64,000 nt of DNA from Limnephilus marmoratus (Eukaryota > Arthropoda > Insecta > Trichoptera > Limnephilidae). Of the stretch, positions 39,597-49,219 are shown in pieces (position 1 is the first letter of the stretch; each line of letters starts with the position of its first letter). The notes under the pieces were generated by a model, which searched no databases, was not told the origin of the DNA, and saw nothing but the letters and a program-made list of their open reading frames with translations. Location of the stretch: NCBI GenBank assembly GCA_917880885.1, contig OU862913.1:21585286-21649285 (forward strand), given 5' to 3'. Both the position numbers and the translations under genes were made by a program.

Positions 39597-40905
39597 AAAA
39601 ACTGTAACTATTGTACTTATGTTTATATATTTTTTATTTTACCCAAAAATCATTAACATCACTATTTTATCTATTAAACTCAACCTATTATATGAACCAG
39701 AAGGGCACAGGTATATGGCGACAGGGGAATTTAAATTATTTAATTTGTATTTTTCTAGTTTTCTTTTATATCTGTACACAAACACTACATTTAGTTTTAA
39801 CATTAACAAATATAAATCTTGTACTATGTATCTTCAATTCGTAGTTACAATATATACCTGCTATAATTATATAAAATACTTGCAACATCTAAATCCTTAT
39901 AGCACTTGTGTACTTTACATGCTTGTGCTTATGTTTTATATTCTTATGTTTTATACTCCTTATATGCTTATGCTTTATATGCTCGTGATATATACTCGCA
40001 ACAAATATATGCATACTTTGTATACTTATGCTTGTGTTATACATGTTAAATATCCGCAACAACCAAATACATATATCACTGGTATACTTTATATGCTTAT
40101 GTTTTATTTTCTTTATATGCTTGCGTTTTATAATCTTTTTAAGCTTATGTTTTATTTTCTTTGTATGCTCATATTTCATATTCTTATGTTATTTATTATT
40201 TATATGTTTATGTCATACATTCGCAGAAACTATAAGTACACTTTATACACCTATACTTATACTATAAATACTTTATATGCTTATGTTAAACATTCTCAAC
40301 AACTAAATTCTTATATCACTTACATACTTTTTATGCTTATGCTGATGTTTTATACTGTTTATAAGCCTATGTTTTATTTACTTAATATTCTTTATATGCC
40401 TATATTTTATATTCTATATATGCTTGTGCTACATATTTTGTATACGCTGATGTTATATTTTCGCAACAACTATATGTGTACCTTATATACCTATGTTTAT
40501 GTTGTACATACTATACATACTTTACATACATACTTTTATTTTATATTCTATATACGCTCGTATCATATATTATCTATACGCTTATATTATATTTTTCGTA
40601 ACAACTATTTGTATACTTTACATACCTATGTTTGTGTTATATATACTATATATGCTTATATTATAAATTCACAACAACAAAAACCTTATTTCACAAAGCT
40701 AACACTATATTCTTATGCTTATGTCATATATTCATTATGTGCTTATATTATATATTCACAACAATTATATTTACACTTTATATATTTATGTATATTTTAT
40801 ATATTTATATCAACTAAATCTCTATCTCATAAACGTACCAATGTCACTACAACTTGGTTGTTAATAATTTATGCAAAACAAAAAACCAGAAAATGGAAGA
40901 CATAG
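39550..40905 (+). CDS. putative third ORF between ORF1 and ORF2: hydrophobic repeat protein
   Basis: The frame stays open from 39379 to the TAG at 40903-40905. The first in-frame ATGs are 39550 (inside the ORF1 end) and 39619 (22 nt after the ORF1 stop); the latter gives 428 residues. The product is extremely rich in Tyr, Leu, Ile, Met and Phe, with 8-residue themes such as LYMLMFYF and larger repeats containing TLYTYVYVVHT and SQQLNSYIT; several long hydrophobic stretches could be membrane spans. The DNA is about 80 percent AT with 24-nt sub-repeats, so an in-frame minisatellite with no coding role is the main alternative. In its favour: the other two forward frames contain many stops, the frame links ORF1 to ORF2 almost exactly, and its stop overlaps the ORF2 ATG by 13 nt. 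No similarity to a known family recognised. Confidence 0.4.
   Translation: MTKTNTSYLPHSITCKKTVTIVLMFIYFLFYPKIINITILSIKLNLLYEPEGHRYMATGEFKLFNLYFSSFLLYLYTNTTFSFNINKYKSCTMYLQFVVTIYTCYNYIKYLQHLNPYSTCVLYMLVLMFYILMFYTPYMLMLYMLVIYTRNKYMHTLYTYACVIHVKYPQQPNTYITGILYMLMFYFLYMLAFYNLFKLMFYFLCMLIFHILMLFIIYMFMSYIRRNYKYTLYTYTYTINTLYAYVKHSQQLNSYITYILFMLMLMFYTVYKPMFYLLNILYMPIFYILYMLVLHILYTLMLYFRNNYMCTLYTYVYVVHTIHTLHTYFYFIFYIRSYHILSIRLYYIFRNNYLYTLHTYVCVIYTIYAYIINSQQQKPYFTKLTLYSYAYVIYSLCAYIIYSQQLYLHFIYLCIFYIFISTKSLSHKRTNVTTTWLLIIYAKQKTRKWKT
39600..40850 (+). repeat. AT-rich quasi-tandem segment inside the LINE
   Basis: Imperfect repetition of TTTATATGCTTATGTTTTAT-like words with about 24-nt sub-period, and a larger unit of roughly 240-260 bp marked by GCAACAACTA and ACTTTATATACCTATG. 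Unusual for the ORF1-ORF2 junction of a LINE, which is normally short or overlapping. Confidence 0.8.
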
Positions 40906-43901
40906 CAGATTTAATAGATAACACAACACAAATCCCATGTATATCTACCAATGATCCCGAAGTAGTACGTCAATTATTATTAACTAATTCAACCCTTACG
41001 ATATTCTCTATGAACATAAGAAGTATAAACAAAAATTTTGATGAACTTCTTATTCTCCTCACTGATCTTGTCTCATATTTTGATATAATTGTCTTGAGTG
41101 AATGCTGGATTCAAGGAAATTTCATCCCTAAAACGATAAGAAACTACAATCACTATAATACTCTACACAACCAAACTCAGAACGACGGAGTCATTGTATA
41201 CATTAAAAATCATATCTCTCACTCAGTAAAAGAGATCAAAATTAAATATGCAAACTGTCTACAAATTCAAATTGATAATCATATAACACTTCTTACAATG
41301 TACAGATCTCCGAATACACATAACATAGCCCCATTCATACATTCACTGCAAGAAATTTTATCAAACATAGAACACCGCCAAAACACCTTTATAATCGGTG
41401 ATCTTAACATAAATATAATTAATAAAATGCACCCTCAAGCAAATGAATACCTAAACGCACTAACTTTATTAGGATATTTTCCAGCTGTTACAGCACCAAC
41501 TAGAGAATCAGACTCAAACACTAGCAGTTGTATAGATCATGTATTTGTTAAGAGTGAATTAGACACCAAATCCATTGTCTATCAATCAACTGTTACAGAT
41601 CACTATTCAATCATCACTTCTCTCTCGCATAAAAATCATAAATCACCACAAAATACTTCCCCTCAAGAAAAGATCTCATATGAAACTCTCCTAAACAGTG
41701 TCTCTAAAGAAAACTGGGAACTTATCTATTCTTGTACCGATGTCACCTCTGCATGTGAATTATTTATAAATACCCTACGTAACCACTTAACCGATGCTAC
41801 ATCATACACAAAAAGTAAAAAAAAACGATCTGACACAAAACTCAAACCATGGATCACTGCAGGAATTCTCTACTGTATCAGAAAGCGCGATAAGATTCAT
41901 AACTTCTGTAGAAAAAATCCCCACGATTATGAATCTCTCTTATTCTACAAACGTTACAGAAATAACTGCAAAAAAATAATTGACACTGTTAAAAGAGATT
42001 ACTACCATAAAAAAATCAGTGAAGCTACCGGTGATAATAAAAAAATTTGGAACATCGTTAAAGATATAGCCAATATTAATAAAACCAATACACCCATTGT
42101 TAAGATTAACATCGAAGATCAAATATTACATGTCAATTCCGACCCCGAAAAAATTTCCGACCATTTCAATCAATTTTTCTCCAATATTGGATCTAACTTA
42201 GCAAAAAATATTTTAGACAGACACAACGTCTCGGACAAAGATCTTGCAAACAATATACCCCTCACTCATCTTAGCTATAACCCTTTCCAATTCACTCCCA
42301 CTACTGACACAGAAATTTTAGAACTAATCTCATCCCTTAAAAACAGTAACTCTGTAGGTATAGATCACATTTCAACAAAAATCATCAAACATATCCAAAA
42401 ATATATAGCCTCACCTCTGAAACATATAATCAATCTAAGCTTTAAAACTGGTGTATTTCCTAACTCCTTAAAACAGGCCACAATAATCCCAATATTCAAA
42501 TCAGGAGACAAACTATCTGTAAATAACTATCGACCGATATCTTTACTTAGCACAATATCTAAAATCATAGAAAAAGCGGTGAAGAATAGACTCTACAAGT
42601 TCCTTGAAGATAACAAAATATTATCGGACAACCAATATGGTTTCCGCAAAGGTAGGAGTACCTCAGATGCAATAGCCGCCCTCACAAAAATAGTTTCTTT
42701 TAATCTTGACCTTGGTCGAAAACCGCTTGCTGTTTTCCTCGATCTCTCAAAAGCATTTGATACGGTCTCCCATCCCTTACTGATTAAAAAACTTCAACAG
42801 ATCGGAATAACTGGGATACCCTACACATGGTTCGAAAATTACCTAACAAACCGAACTCAACAAACTCTTATCCACTCTGACAAAATAAATAAAAGCAAAA
42901 AATTATCCATGTCTTACGGTGTACCGCAAGGCAGTGTACTAGGACCACTCTTATTTCTTTTATACATCAACACACTATGTACCATGGATATTGGAGGTAA
43001 GATTTTATCATTTGCCGACGATACAGTCTTAATATTCGAAGATGAAACATGGCAAGCAGTTATTAATAAAACTAATAATGGCCTAATAAAAGTGAGGCAT
43101 TGGCTTGACACAAATCTCCTTACACTCAATATTGACAAAACACAATATATGACGTTTTCCATACGCAAACATAATTTTCCCAACAACTGCCCTAAACCAA
43201 TAATTCACTCGTGTTCACTAAACATGCACCCACACCCACCCGGAACCCCACCTATTACAAATTGCACGTGTCCTACCCTTAAATCATCTAAGGAAGTTAA
43301 ATATCTGGGCATAATCATAGATGACCAACTACGTTGGGAAGCACACATAAGTGACACAGTGAAAAGACTCCGTAAGCTCTGCCATATATTCTGCTCTCTT
43401 AGATCCATCTTAGACCTAAAAACCCTTAGAAGCGTATATTTTGCCCTTTTTCAATCCATTGCAACTTACGGTATTTTGGGATGGGGTGGTTGCACAGAAT
43501 CCGTCATTAATCCAATAATTACAGTTCAAAAACTAATACTGAGAATCATATTTAAATGCCAACCTACCCACCCCTCTAATGTGCTATTTACTAAATTTAA
43601 GGTCTTAGATATTCGCCAACTATTCACTAAGACAAGCCTATCCTACGTACGGAAAAATAACCTACTGGTGGCTCCACAACATCAAGCCAAAACCCGCTTT
43701 TCATCAAATCTGGGATGCAGGGTTCCTAAAACTAGAACCACATTCGCTCACCGACAATTTTGGTTCATTGCCCCCAAAATATACAATGCATTGAGCACCG
43801 ATATAAAATCAAGTATTACCATACCTCTTTTTACTATTCGTGTTCAAAATTGGATATTCGAAAGGGGACGAGATTTCTTTAAAGAATATCTGACTTCCTA
43901 A
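40893..43901 (+). CDS. LINE ORF2 protein: AP endonuclease plus reverse transcriptase
   Basis: 1002 residues from the ATG at 40893 (AAAATGG context; an earlier TTG is not a plausible start). Endonuclease: NIRS (N41), SECW (E70), GDLN (D170, N172), CIDHVF (D215, H216) and TDHYSI (D236, H237), the full APE-type catalytic set that nicks target DNA. Reverse transcriptase: IIPIFKSGD, NNYRPISLL, QYGFRKGRSTSDAI, FLDLSKAFDTVSH (catalytic D617), GVPQGSVLGPLLFLLYIN and the FADD box (D709, D710). The C-terminal thumb region has SKEVKYLGIIIDDQLRWEAH, SIATYGILGWGG and VQKLILRI. All key residues are present with no frameshift, so the protein could be active. A Cys/His-rich word (HPHPPGTPPITNCTCP) separates RT and thumb. 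Its start overlaps the stop of the preceding hydrophobic frame by 13 nt, allowing termination-reinitiation. Confidence 0.95.
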   Translation: MEDIADLIDNTTQIPCISTNDPEVVRQLLLTNSTLTIFSMNIRSINKNFDELLILLTDLVSYFDIIVLSECWIQGNFIPKTIRNYNHYNTLHNQTQNDGVIVYIKNHISHSVKEIKIKYANCLQIQIDNHITLLTMYRSPNTHNIAPFIHSLQEILSNIEHRQNTFIIGDLNINIINKMHPQANEYLNALTLLGYFPAVTAPTRESDSNTSSCIDHVFVKSELDTKSIVYQSTVTDHYSIITSLSHKNHKSPQNTSPQEKISYETLLNSVSKENWELIYSCTDVTSACELFINTLRNHLTDATSYTKSKKKRSDTKLKPWITAGILYCIRKRDKIHNFCRKNPHDYESLLFYKRYRNNCKKIIDTVKRDYYHKKISEATGDNKKIWNIVKDIANINKTNTPIVKINIEDQILHVNSDPEKISDHFNQFFSNIGSNLAKNILDRHNVSDKDLANNIPLTHLSYNPFQFTPTTDTEILELISSLKNSNSVGIDHISTKIIKHIQKYIASPLKHIINLSFKTGVFPNSLKQATIIPIFKSGDKLSVNNYRPISLLSTISKIIEKAVKNRLYKFLEDNKILSDNQYGFRKGRSTSDAIAALTKIVSFNLDLGRKPLAVFLDLSKAFDTVSHPLLIKKLQQIGITGIPYTWFENYLTNRTQQTLIHSDKINKSKKLSMSYGVPQGSVLGPLLFLLYINTLCTMDIGGKILSFADDTVLIFEDETWQAVINKTNNGLIKVRHWLDTNLLTLNIDKTQYMTFSIRKHNFPNNCPKPIIHSCSLNMHPHPPGTPPITNCTCPTLKSSKEVKYLGIIIDDQLRWEAHISDTVKRLRKLCHIFCSLRSILDLKTLRSVYFALFQSIATYGILGWGGCTESVINPIITVQKLILRIIFKCQPTHPSNVLFTKFKVLDIRQLFTKTSLSYVRKNNLLVAPQHQAKTRFSSNLGCRVPKTRTTFAHRQFWFIAPKIYNALSTDIKSSITIPLFTIRVQNWIFERGRDFFKEYLTS

Positions 43902-44569
43902 CCATTATAAAGGAATAGAAAATAATTAAATTAACTAAATAAAATATCATACTTCACATCTTTTTCTAACCTGACTTCACTGAAATCTAATCTAACCTAA
44001 ATATATACTCTTCTAGGTGATTAATTACCTACCTTGTCAAACCTCCAGAAAATTTTTTAGCTCTCATAAAAAAAAAAAAATTATAGATTAACATATTTAA
44101 ATCTTACTTCTTAGTATTTTATATTTTTATATAGTTATATTTTAGTATTTTATATAGTTATAAGTTTATATTTTAGTATTTTATTTTTTATGTATATTTT
44201 ATATAGTATTTTATTTTTAACTTCTTTCAAACATTTTCTTTTTTATAATTATATATATATATATGTATATGTATATATGTGTATGTGTATGTAAGTGTAT
44301 ATATATATATATATATGTATGTATGTGTGTTTGTATGTATTTGTATGTGCATACGTATACATATATCTTGTTATATTTTACCTTAAATATTTTTATCTTT
44401 TTTCTTTCTCTTGTTTCTAATATCTTATAATTTCTATTTCAAACCTATATTTTGTTCTAGTTCACACATTGTATAATTTATATCATGTTTGATTACCTTA
44501 ACACGGGCATTAGCCTAGTATGGTAATCAAGAAAAAAACATAAAAGTGTATTTTCAAAAATTGTACGAA

Positions 44570-44571
<2 letters not shown>
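43902..44571 (+). other. LINE 3' UTR
   Basis: AT-rich, with TATATA/GTATGT microsatellite-like stretches at 44250-44350 and a stem-loop near the end. No ORF. Confidence 0.85.
44491..44528 (+). other. LINE 3' stem-loop
   Basis: Outer stem GATTACC with GGTAATC; the loop contains ACACGGGC and GCCTAGT, in which GGGC/GCC(T) can form an inner stem. About 45 nt upstream of the poly-A. Same class as the stem-loops at 15265, 30786, 31249, 57022 and 57661. Confidence 0.75.
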
Positions 44572-44610
<39 letters not shown>

Positions 44611-44611
<1 letters not shown>

Positions 44612-44935
44612 AGAAGTTGGGGATGCCCGAGGAAGACATGGCACGACCAAGTAAATCACATACTTGAGTCGGGCCATATCAAAAATCAGAATAATAGAAG
44701 AGCATGTATGAGATGATGAATGAATGTGAACGAGGCAAGGAGTGTGTGCCAAGGCCGAGTTGTTCGGCGGTCCGTCCTCTCTGCCTACCCCTGCAGGGAA
44801 ACAGCGTGATGGTTAGTTTGTTAACCTAGTCTTACCCTCCCCATTCCTCACAAACAAAGATAACCCAATTGGGGTTAACATAGACCTGCTAGCTCCGAAA
44901 TGTTTGGATTGTTGTGCGGTGTTCACTCATAAAAA
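44611..44935 (+). pseudogene. RTE-type RT C-terminus and 3' tail, 3' of the LINE insertion
   Basis: KLGMPEEDMARPSKS, then shifted frames with the ESGHIKNQNNRRAC-equivalent and NECERGKECVPRPSCSAVRP. The tail 44810-44920 (AACCCAATTGGGGTTAACAT, GCTAGCTCCGAAATG) is shared with SINE D tails. Confidence 0.8.
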
Positions 44936-45737
44936 TCTCTTTCTCATAAAATAAAACAAAAAGACAGAGTGGTTCCAACGCAATCATGAAAATGAAAACA
45001 CAAATTATTTTTTAAAAACGGAATGCTTTTGAATATAAAAATTCCAACCACGTAAAAATTTCAACGTCCAAATTGCCGTACGATTTTTTTTAATCGCCCT
45101 AAAATTCGCCCATTCGCTGTTTTTATTTCTACCCATTAAAATGCGCCATATTTTTATAAGAGACATTCCGCGATTGAAAAAAAAAGCGAAAAATGGACAT
45201 GGGACACGTTTTTACATTCCTCTCTGCATAGAAAATTGTTTTATGATTCCCGGAGCTTTGATCTGTGGCTGGAAAACTGATGTGTTCCATGTGCAATGTA
45301 TGCAAGGGTGGCCCGGCATTCAAATTTGGATAAGTTAGTTTGGGAATGCAGCAACTAATTCGATTTGCCTAAACTGACATCGATATTTTCTCCGATTCAC
45401 TGCCCAAAATTATTTTTTTATTCACCACTTGAAGGCTTTTACAATATCAGGTTGTTATAGATGCATAAGTTATTGAGAATTATAAGCATGTAGTATTGTA
45501 ACATTACCCAACCTTTATAACCAGCGCCATCTGTTAAGACGACAATATACCCTAAAATATATTCAAAATCTTATCGAAATAAGTAAAGAAGCCGTATATA
45601 TAAATTGCGACTCGCGACCCGTGTAATGGACGGAACTACTGTCGAATTTGGCGTATCAAAGAAAAGAAGAAGAAAAAAATAATGTAGGAATCTTAACGAC
45701 GTAAGTGAAGAAAGCGTGTGAACAAATATACGCCGCC
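44936..45737. other. unassigned, candidate LTR-like pieces
   Basis: No gene recognised. 45490-45720 has a TATA-like CCGTATATATAAATTGCGAC and reads like retrotransposon-LTR sequence, but no matching second LTR or TG...CA pair could be defined. Confidence 0.25.
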
Positions 45738-46359
45738 GGGGCGTTTACCAAAAAAAATGACCACTCGAAAATGACGTGTCCTACGACTTTCAACAAGTTC
45801 TTCTATAGGTTAATAATTTTAGAACATGTTTCTTAAAACAAGTCCTATAAAATAATTTATAAAACTAATTATTTACATAGCAAAAACCATAAAATACATA
45901 TAATTAACATAAATATTCGTCAAATAAGTTAGAAGAGAGGCGATTTTTTGAGTGTCCTACCCTACTTTTGCAAAATTCCGAACGCATAATATTAATGTTT
46001 ACCCAATCCCTGTTTTACATTTTGTGTTAATTTAAATGGTCATATGTTCCAAATTCATTAACATATATTACTTTTAGCAGAGTATAGTTCAAAATAATAA
46101 AAAAAATTGTTTTATTCTGTGTCTAAAAATGATGTAGGTGGAAAATTCCGCAACGCTACAACAATAAATCGATTTTGAACGAAAAATTACCTTTAAAATC
46201 ATTGTGGGAATCGGTTTATTTTGATAAATGGCAACATTTGCACTATAAACAATCGCCATTTTAGTTTTGAGCCGCAGTTTATGTCTTCTGTGACACTCTG
46301 AGTGGTTGGGCGTCACGCTGTGCTGTTTTAATTTTCCACTACGAACTTGGTTTTTGTTG

Positions 46360-46694
46360 GTAAGTAATAAAGATTTTACTTACAGCATTTGAAGGTTAAT
46401 TACTTAAGTCATGTAGAATATGATTAAATATGCCAATTAGTGAAATCGGTCTTAAAAATAAGTGCTTTTTGAGTTTGTTTCTATTCCGGCATCATACGTC
46501 ACATCCGAAACGCGACGTGATGTACTATTGGAACGCAAAATGTGACGCAATGGAACTATTAAGCATGGTTTACATTGTGCCAAATGATTTATTTAATTCT
46601 ATATATAGTAACTACTGCTGGTTTTTATGTTTTGTCATATTATTTTTTTAATTTTTAAGTCTAATGAAAGTAGGAATTAAGTTTTTATTTACAG
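46360..46694 (+). other. possible intron upstream of the zinc-finger ORF
   Basis: A GTAAGT donor at 46360 and a T-rich stretch ending in ACAG at 46694 bracket a plausible intron. A short ORF inside (46430-46651) has no motif. Splicing is not demonstrable from sequence alone. Confidence 0.25.
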
Positions 46695-46898
46695 TTTATT
46701 TCTGAAAATAATCCCTGGTGAGCGGTGTCTCGGTAAAGTCTCTTTCGTTATTCAGTTATTAGTTACGTCAGTATGGCGTTAAAAAAATTGAAAAAAAACT
46801 ACGAAATCAATTTGAAATAAAGGGTCAAATTCATAAGCTTATAACTTTACATACACTTTACTTTACATAACTTTACATAACTTTAGATACATTTTTTG

Positions 46899-47630
46899 AT
46901 GGATCAATTGGAGACTGTTATTGAACCATCAGAGATTTCGTTGGCTAGAAGTGATGTTATGAAAAATGAAAAATATGTACTACCTGAACCATCCACTTCA
47001 ACGGCACCACCAATTTGCGATTCACCTATAAACTGTCTATCTCCAATAGCTGGTGAAATAGACGTTAAGTGCTATGAAAGCAATCTCATTGACTCTTTGG
47101 ATGGGCAAATTCTGGATAAAGGTTCTTTATCAAATATTGATGGATCTTTACAAAACATATCAACTCTTTACGAAAATCAGGAAATATTTGACTGCTTTAC
47201 ACACGATATTAAACTTCTAGATGACATTCCAATAGAAGTTTCCCCACCGATTACGACATTCAAACGCAGCGATGTTCAGGTTCTACAGTCTAATAAGAGA
47301 GTTAAAATCCATAAACCTTATGACGACGAAATCCTAATTATGTCTCCCATCAAAAAATTTAAAAATCCTGTATCTTGTGCAGTATCAGATGACAAAGCCT
47401 GTAAAAAACCCTTAACGGTGTTAAAGCCGAAAGTCGAGAAAAAGAACCAAACAAAGGGGAAAACGAATTCCTCAACGTCGAGAATATTTACTTGTCATAT
47501 TTGCAAGACTCGTCAACAGTTCATTATGCAAGATATGGCAAAGTGCATGGTTTGTTACAACTGGGTATGCATATCATGTAGTGGAACAACTGCGTTTGAC
47601 TACATTTGCCCAGTGTGCCTTGGCGATTGA
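46899..47630 (+). CDS. unrecognised protein with C-terminal eight-cysteine zinc motif
   Basis: 243 residues from ATG 46899 (the frame also opens at a TTG one codon earlier). N-terminal two thirds: low-complexity acidic/Ser-Pro-rich, no domain recognised; a basic patch NKRVKIHK (about 132-139) and KPKVEKKNQTKGK (about 177-189) could be nuclear localisation signals. C-terminal 45 residues: CHICKT...CMVCYNWVCISC...CPVC with cysteines at 199, 202, 216, 219, 224, 227, 237 and 240, a C8 arrangement resembling a PHD/RING cross-brace in which the usual His is Cys. It lies between the TIRs of the 45738-48905 element, in the same orientation throughout, and is intact. It may be an accessory DNA- or chromatin-binding protein of the element or a captured host domain. 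Confidence 0.65.
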   Translation: MDQLETVIEPSEISLARSDVMKNEKYVLPEPSTSTAPPICDSPINCLSPIAGEIDVKCYESNLIDSLDGQILDKGSLSNIDGSLQNISTLYENQEIFDCFTHDIKLLDDIPIEVSPPITTFKRSDVQVLQSNKRVKIHKPYDDEILIMSPIKKFKNPVSCAVSDDKACKKPLTVLKPKVEKKNQTKGKTNSSTSRIFTCHICKTRQQFIMQDMAKCMVCYNWVCISCSGTTAFDYICPVCLGD

Positions 47631-47929
47631 TTGCAGTAACATATTATTCAAACAATGAATCTCTTAACTCTCGACAGGCCAAGATGCCAAACAGGACGTC
47701 CGTAATCGTGGGGGTCGGCTGATGACCCCATTTTTTTCTAAACTTTTAAACCAAAGAAAACACTTTTTCTTTTTTTGATTTTTTTTGTTATTTATGTTTT
47801 TGCAGGGAATATTACCTACCTATATTTGACAAAATATTTTTTCCTACGATCAACGATTTTTTCACGTTTTTTTTAAATGGCATATTATGTATAAATCCTT
47901 TGCGCAGGAATACCTAAAATACTAAAAAA

Positions 47930-48150
47930 AAAAATTTTTTTTTTTTTTATTAGTAATAGAAGGTACATAAATTACAAATAAATTTTATACAGTAATTAAT
48001 TACATAGTAGATATATTTGATGTACCCCCATAATTAAGCAAGGCTTGTGTGTATGGGGGGATATATATTTCATGTATTTAAGTAGATATAAGAAGGATAG
48101 TTATTTTGGGGTCTACCTTCGGCCCCAGTTGGCTGCGGGAGATTTAATCT
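47930..48150 (-). mobile_element. LINE 3' end, antisense, nested in the TIR element
   Basis: Minus strand ends in an A-rich tail (poly-T on plus at about 47938) preceded by GTACCTTCTATTACTAATAA and a stem-loop: CCCCCCATACACACAAGCC pairs through TATGGGGG. Matches the 3' UTR of the LINE fragment at 60195-60845. Confidence 0.7.
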
Positions 48151-48905
48151 AATAATTATTATTTCTAAAAAAATATTTATAGCTTCTAAGAATCTTACAA
48201 GTAATTTTTGGTTATATTAAAACTTATGTTTGAATTTATGTGGTTAACTTACTAACTATTTAAATTGTAAATTTATAATGCAAATTGTTCTTAATATTGT
48301 GCAGGATGTAAACCAGTCTTTATAGTTCCTAAACCGTGACGTCTTTTCCATTAACGTCACTTGTCCTATTGAGATATGATAAAAGATTTAACTTTTTTAT
48401 ATTAATTTGTTTATAATAATGCTCAAAGATTAGATTTATAAAAAACATGATAATTTTATTATCTGTATACATTTAAAATAATATTACTTTAAAACAAAAA
48501 TGCCAAAGTAAAGACAAAATTGTGCTATTGAATTTACCATATAGTAACGTTGTGGAATAGTTTTATTAAGAAAAGATATTATTTCATTTAATTACCTATC
48601 TGAAGTTATGTGTTTTTTGAAGACTGTTCAATTTAAATGATAGTTTAATAAATAATTAATTAAAATTGCCACAGAATTTTACTTAAATCTTACCTAAAGT
48701 TTGTGACGTAATGGAACTTCGCATCACCTGTATTTCATTAAAACATTTATTTCCTACTAAATAGTAGACTTTTCTTATTTTTATTTACTATTTTTACGAA
48801 GTTAGATATATTATTAACTCAATAAAAAATCGTTTGTTACTAAAAAATTTTTTTTTTTTGTGGAATTCCATTACGTAACGGACATTTTTTTTTGGTAAAC
48901 GCCCC

Positions 48906-49219
48906 GCGGCGTTCATTTTAATTAATTCTGAAGAACGTGTTACAAATATTTAAAATGTCTCTCCATGTTGTCCTTCCGAAGTTATTAATTCATCGTCTAG
49001 AAAAATAAAATCTGGTGCTTACCGCTAAATTTGTAGTTGAAAAACGGGTTATAAAGTTTTAAAATCATTGTACGTAAAATATATTAATGGTATGGTACTG
49101 TTTTTATTAATCTAAAATATAAATATTTCGTATCCCTTGTACGACATGGAAATAAAAAAGTTATTATGGTTACGAATTCGCCGGAAATGATTAAAATGTG
49201 AGTTTTAAGCAAACAAAAA
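48906..49219. other. unassigned
   Basis: No recognisable gene or repeat. Confidence 0.3.

Larger units (their letters stand above)
38374..44610 (+). mobile_element. full-length non-LTR retrotransposon (jockey/CR1 group)
   Basis: Structure: 5' UTR (38374-38681), ORF1, an AT-rich segment with a third open frame, ORF2, 3' UTR with stem-loop (44491-44528) and 38-nt poly-A (44572-44609). It is inserted in an RTE-type RT fragment whose halves join across it; the junction words AGTAGAAG (left) and AAGAAG (right) suggest a short TSD of about 5 bp, blurred by the A tail. ORF1 and ORF2 have no stops, so this copy may be recent and possibly competent. Family naming beyond the jockey/CR1 group is not possible from sequence reading alone. 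Confidence 0.9.
45738..48905 (+). mobile_element. TIR element, 3.2 kb, carrying a zinc-finger ORF
   Basis: TIRs of about 23 bp: GGGGCGTTTACCAAAAAAAA at both ends. The flanks (CGCCGCC / GCGGCG) are themselves GC-rich and complementary, so the TSD could not be read. Interior: one 243-codon ORF, an antisense LINE 3' end and AT-rich sequence with recurring GTGACGTAATGGAACTT/ ACGTCACTTGTCC-type words. No transposase with recognisable catalytic residues. Superfamily open. Confidence 0.7.

Noticed and set aside
39889..40179. Lys/His-rich minus-strand ORF
   Set aside because: Mirror of the AT-rich repeat segment in the LINE; no independent support.
45490..45720. LTR retrotransposon
   Set aside because: LTR-like wording and a TATA-like box only; no second LTR, primer-binding site, gag/pol or TSD found.
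46899..47630. Annotation as a specific PHD-finger chromatin regulator
   Set aside because: The motif has eight cysteines without the PHD histidine, the rest of the protein matches nothing recognised, and it lies between transposon TIRs.
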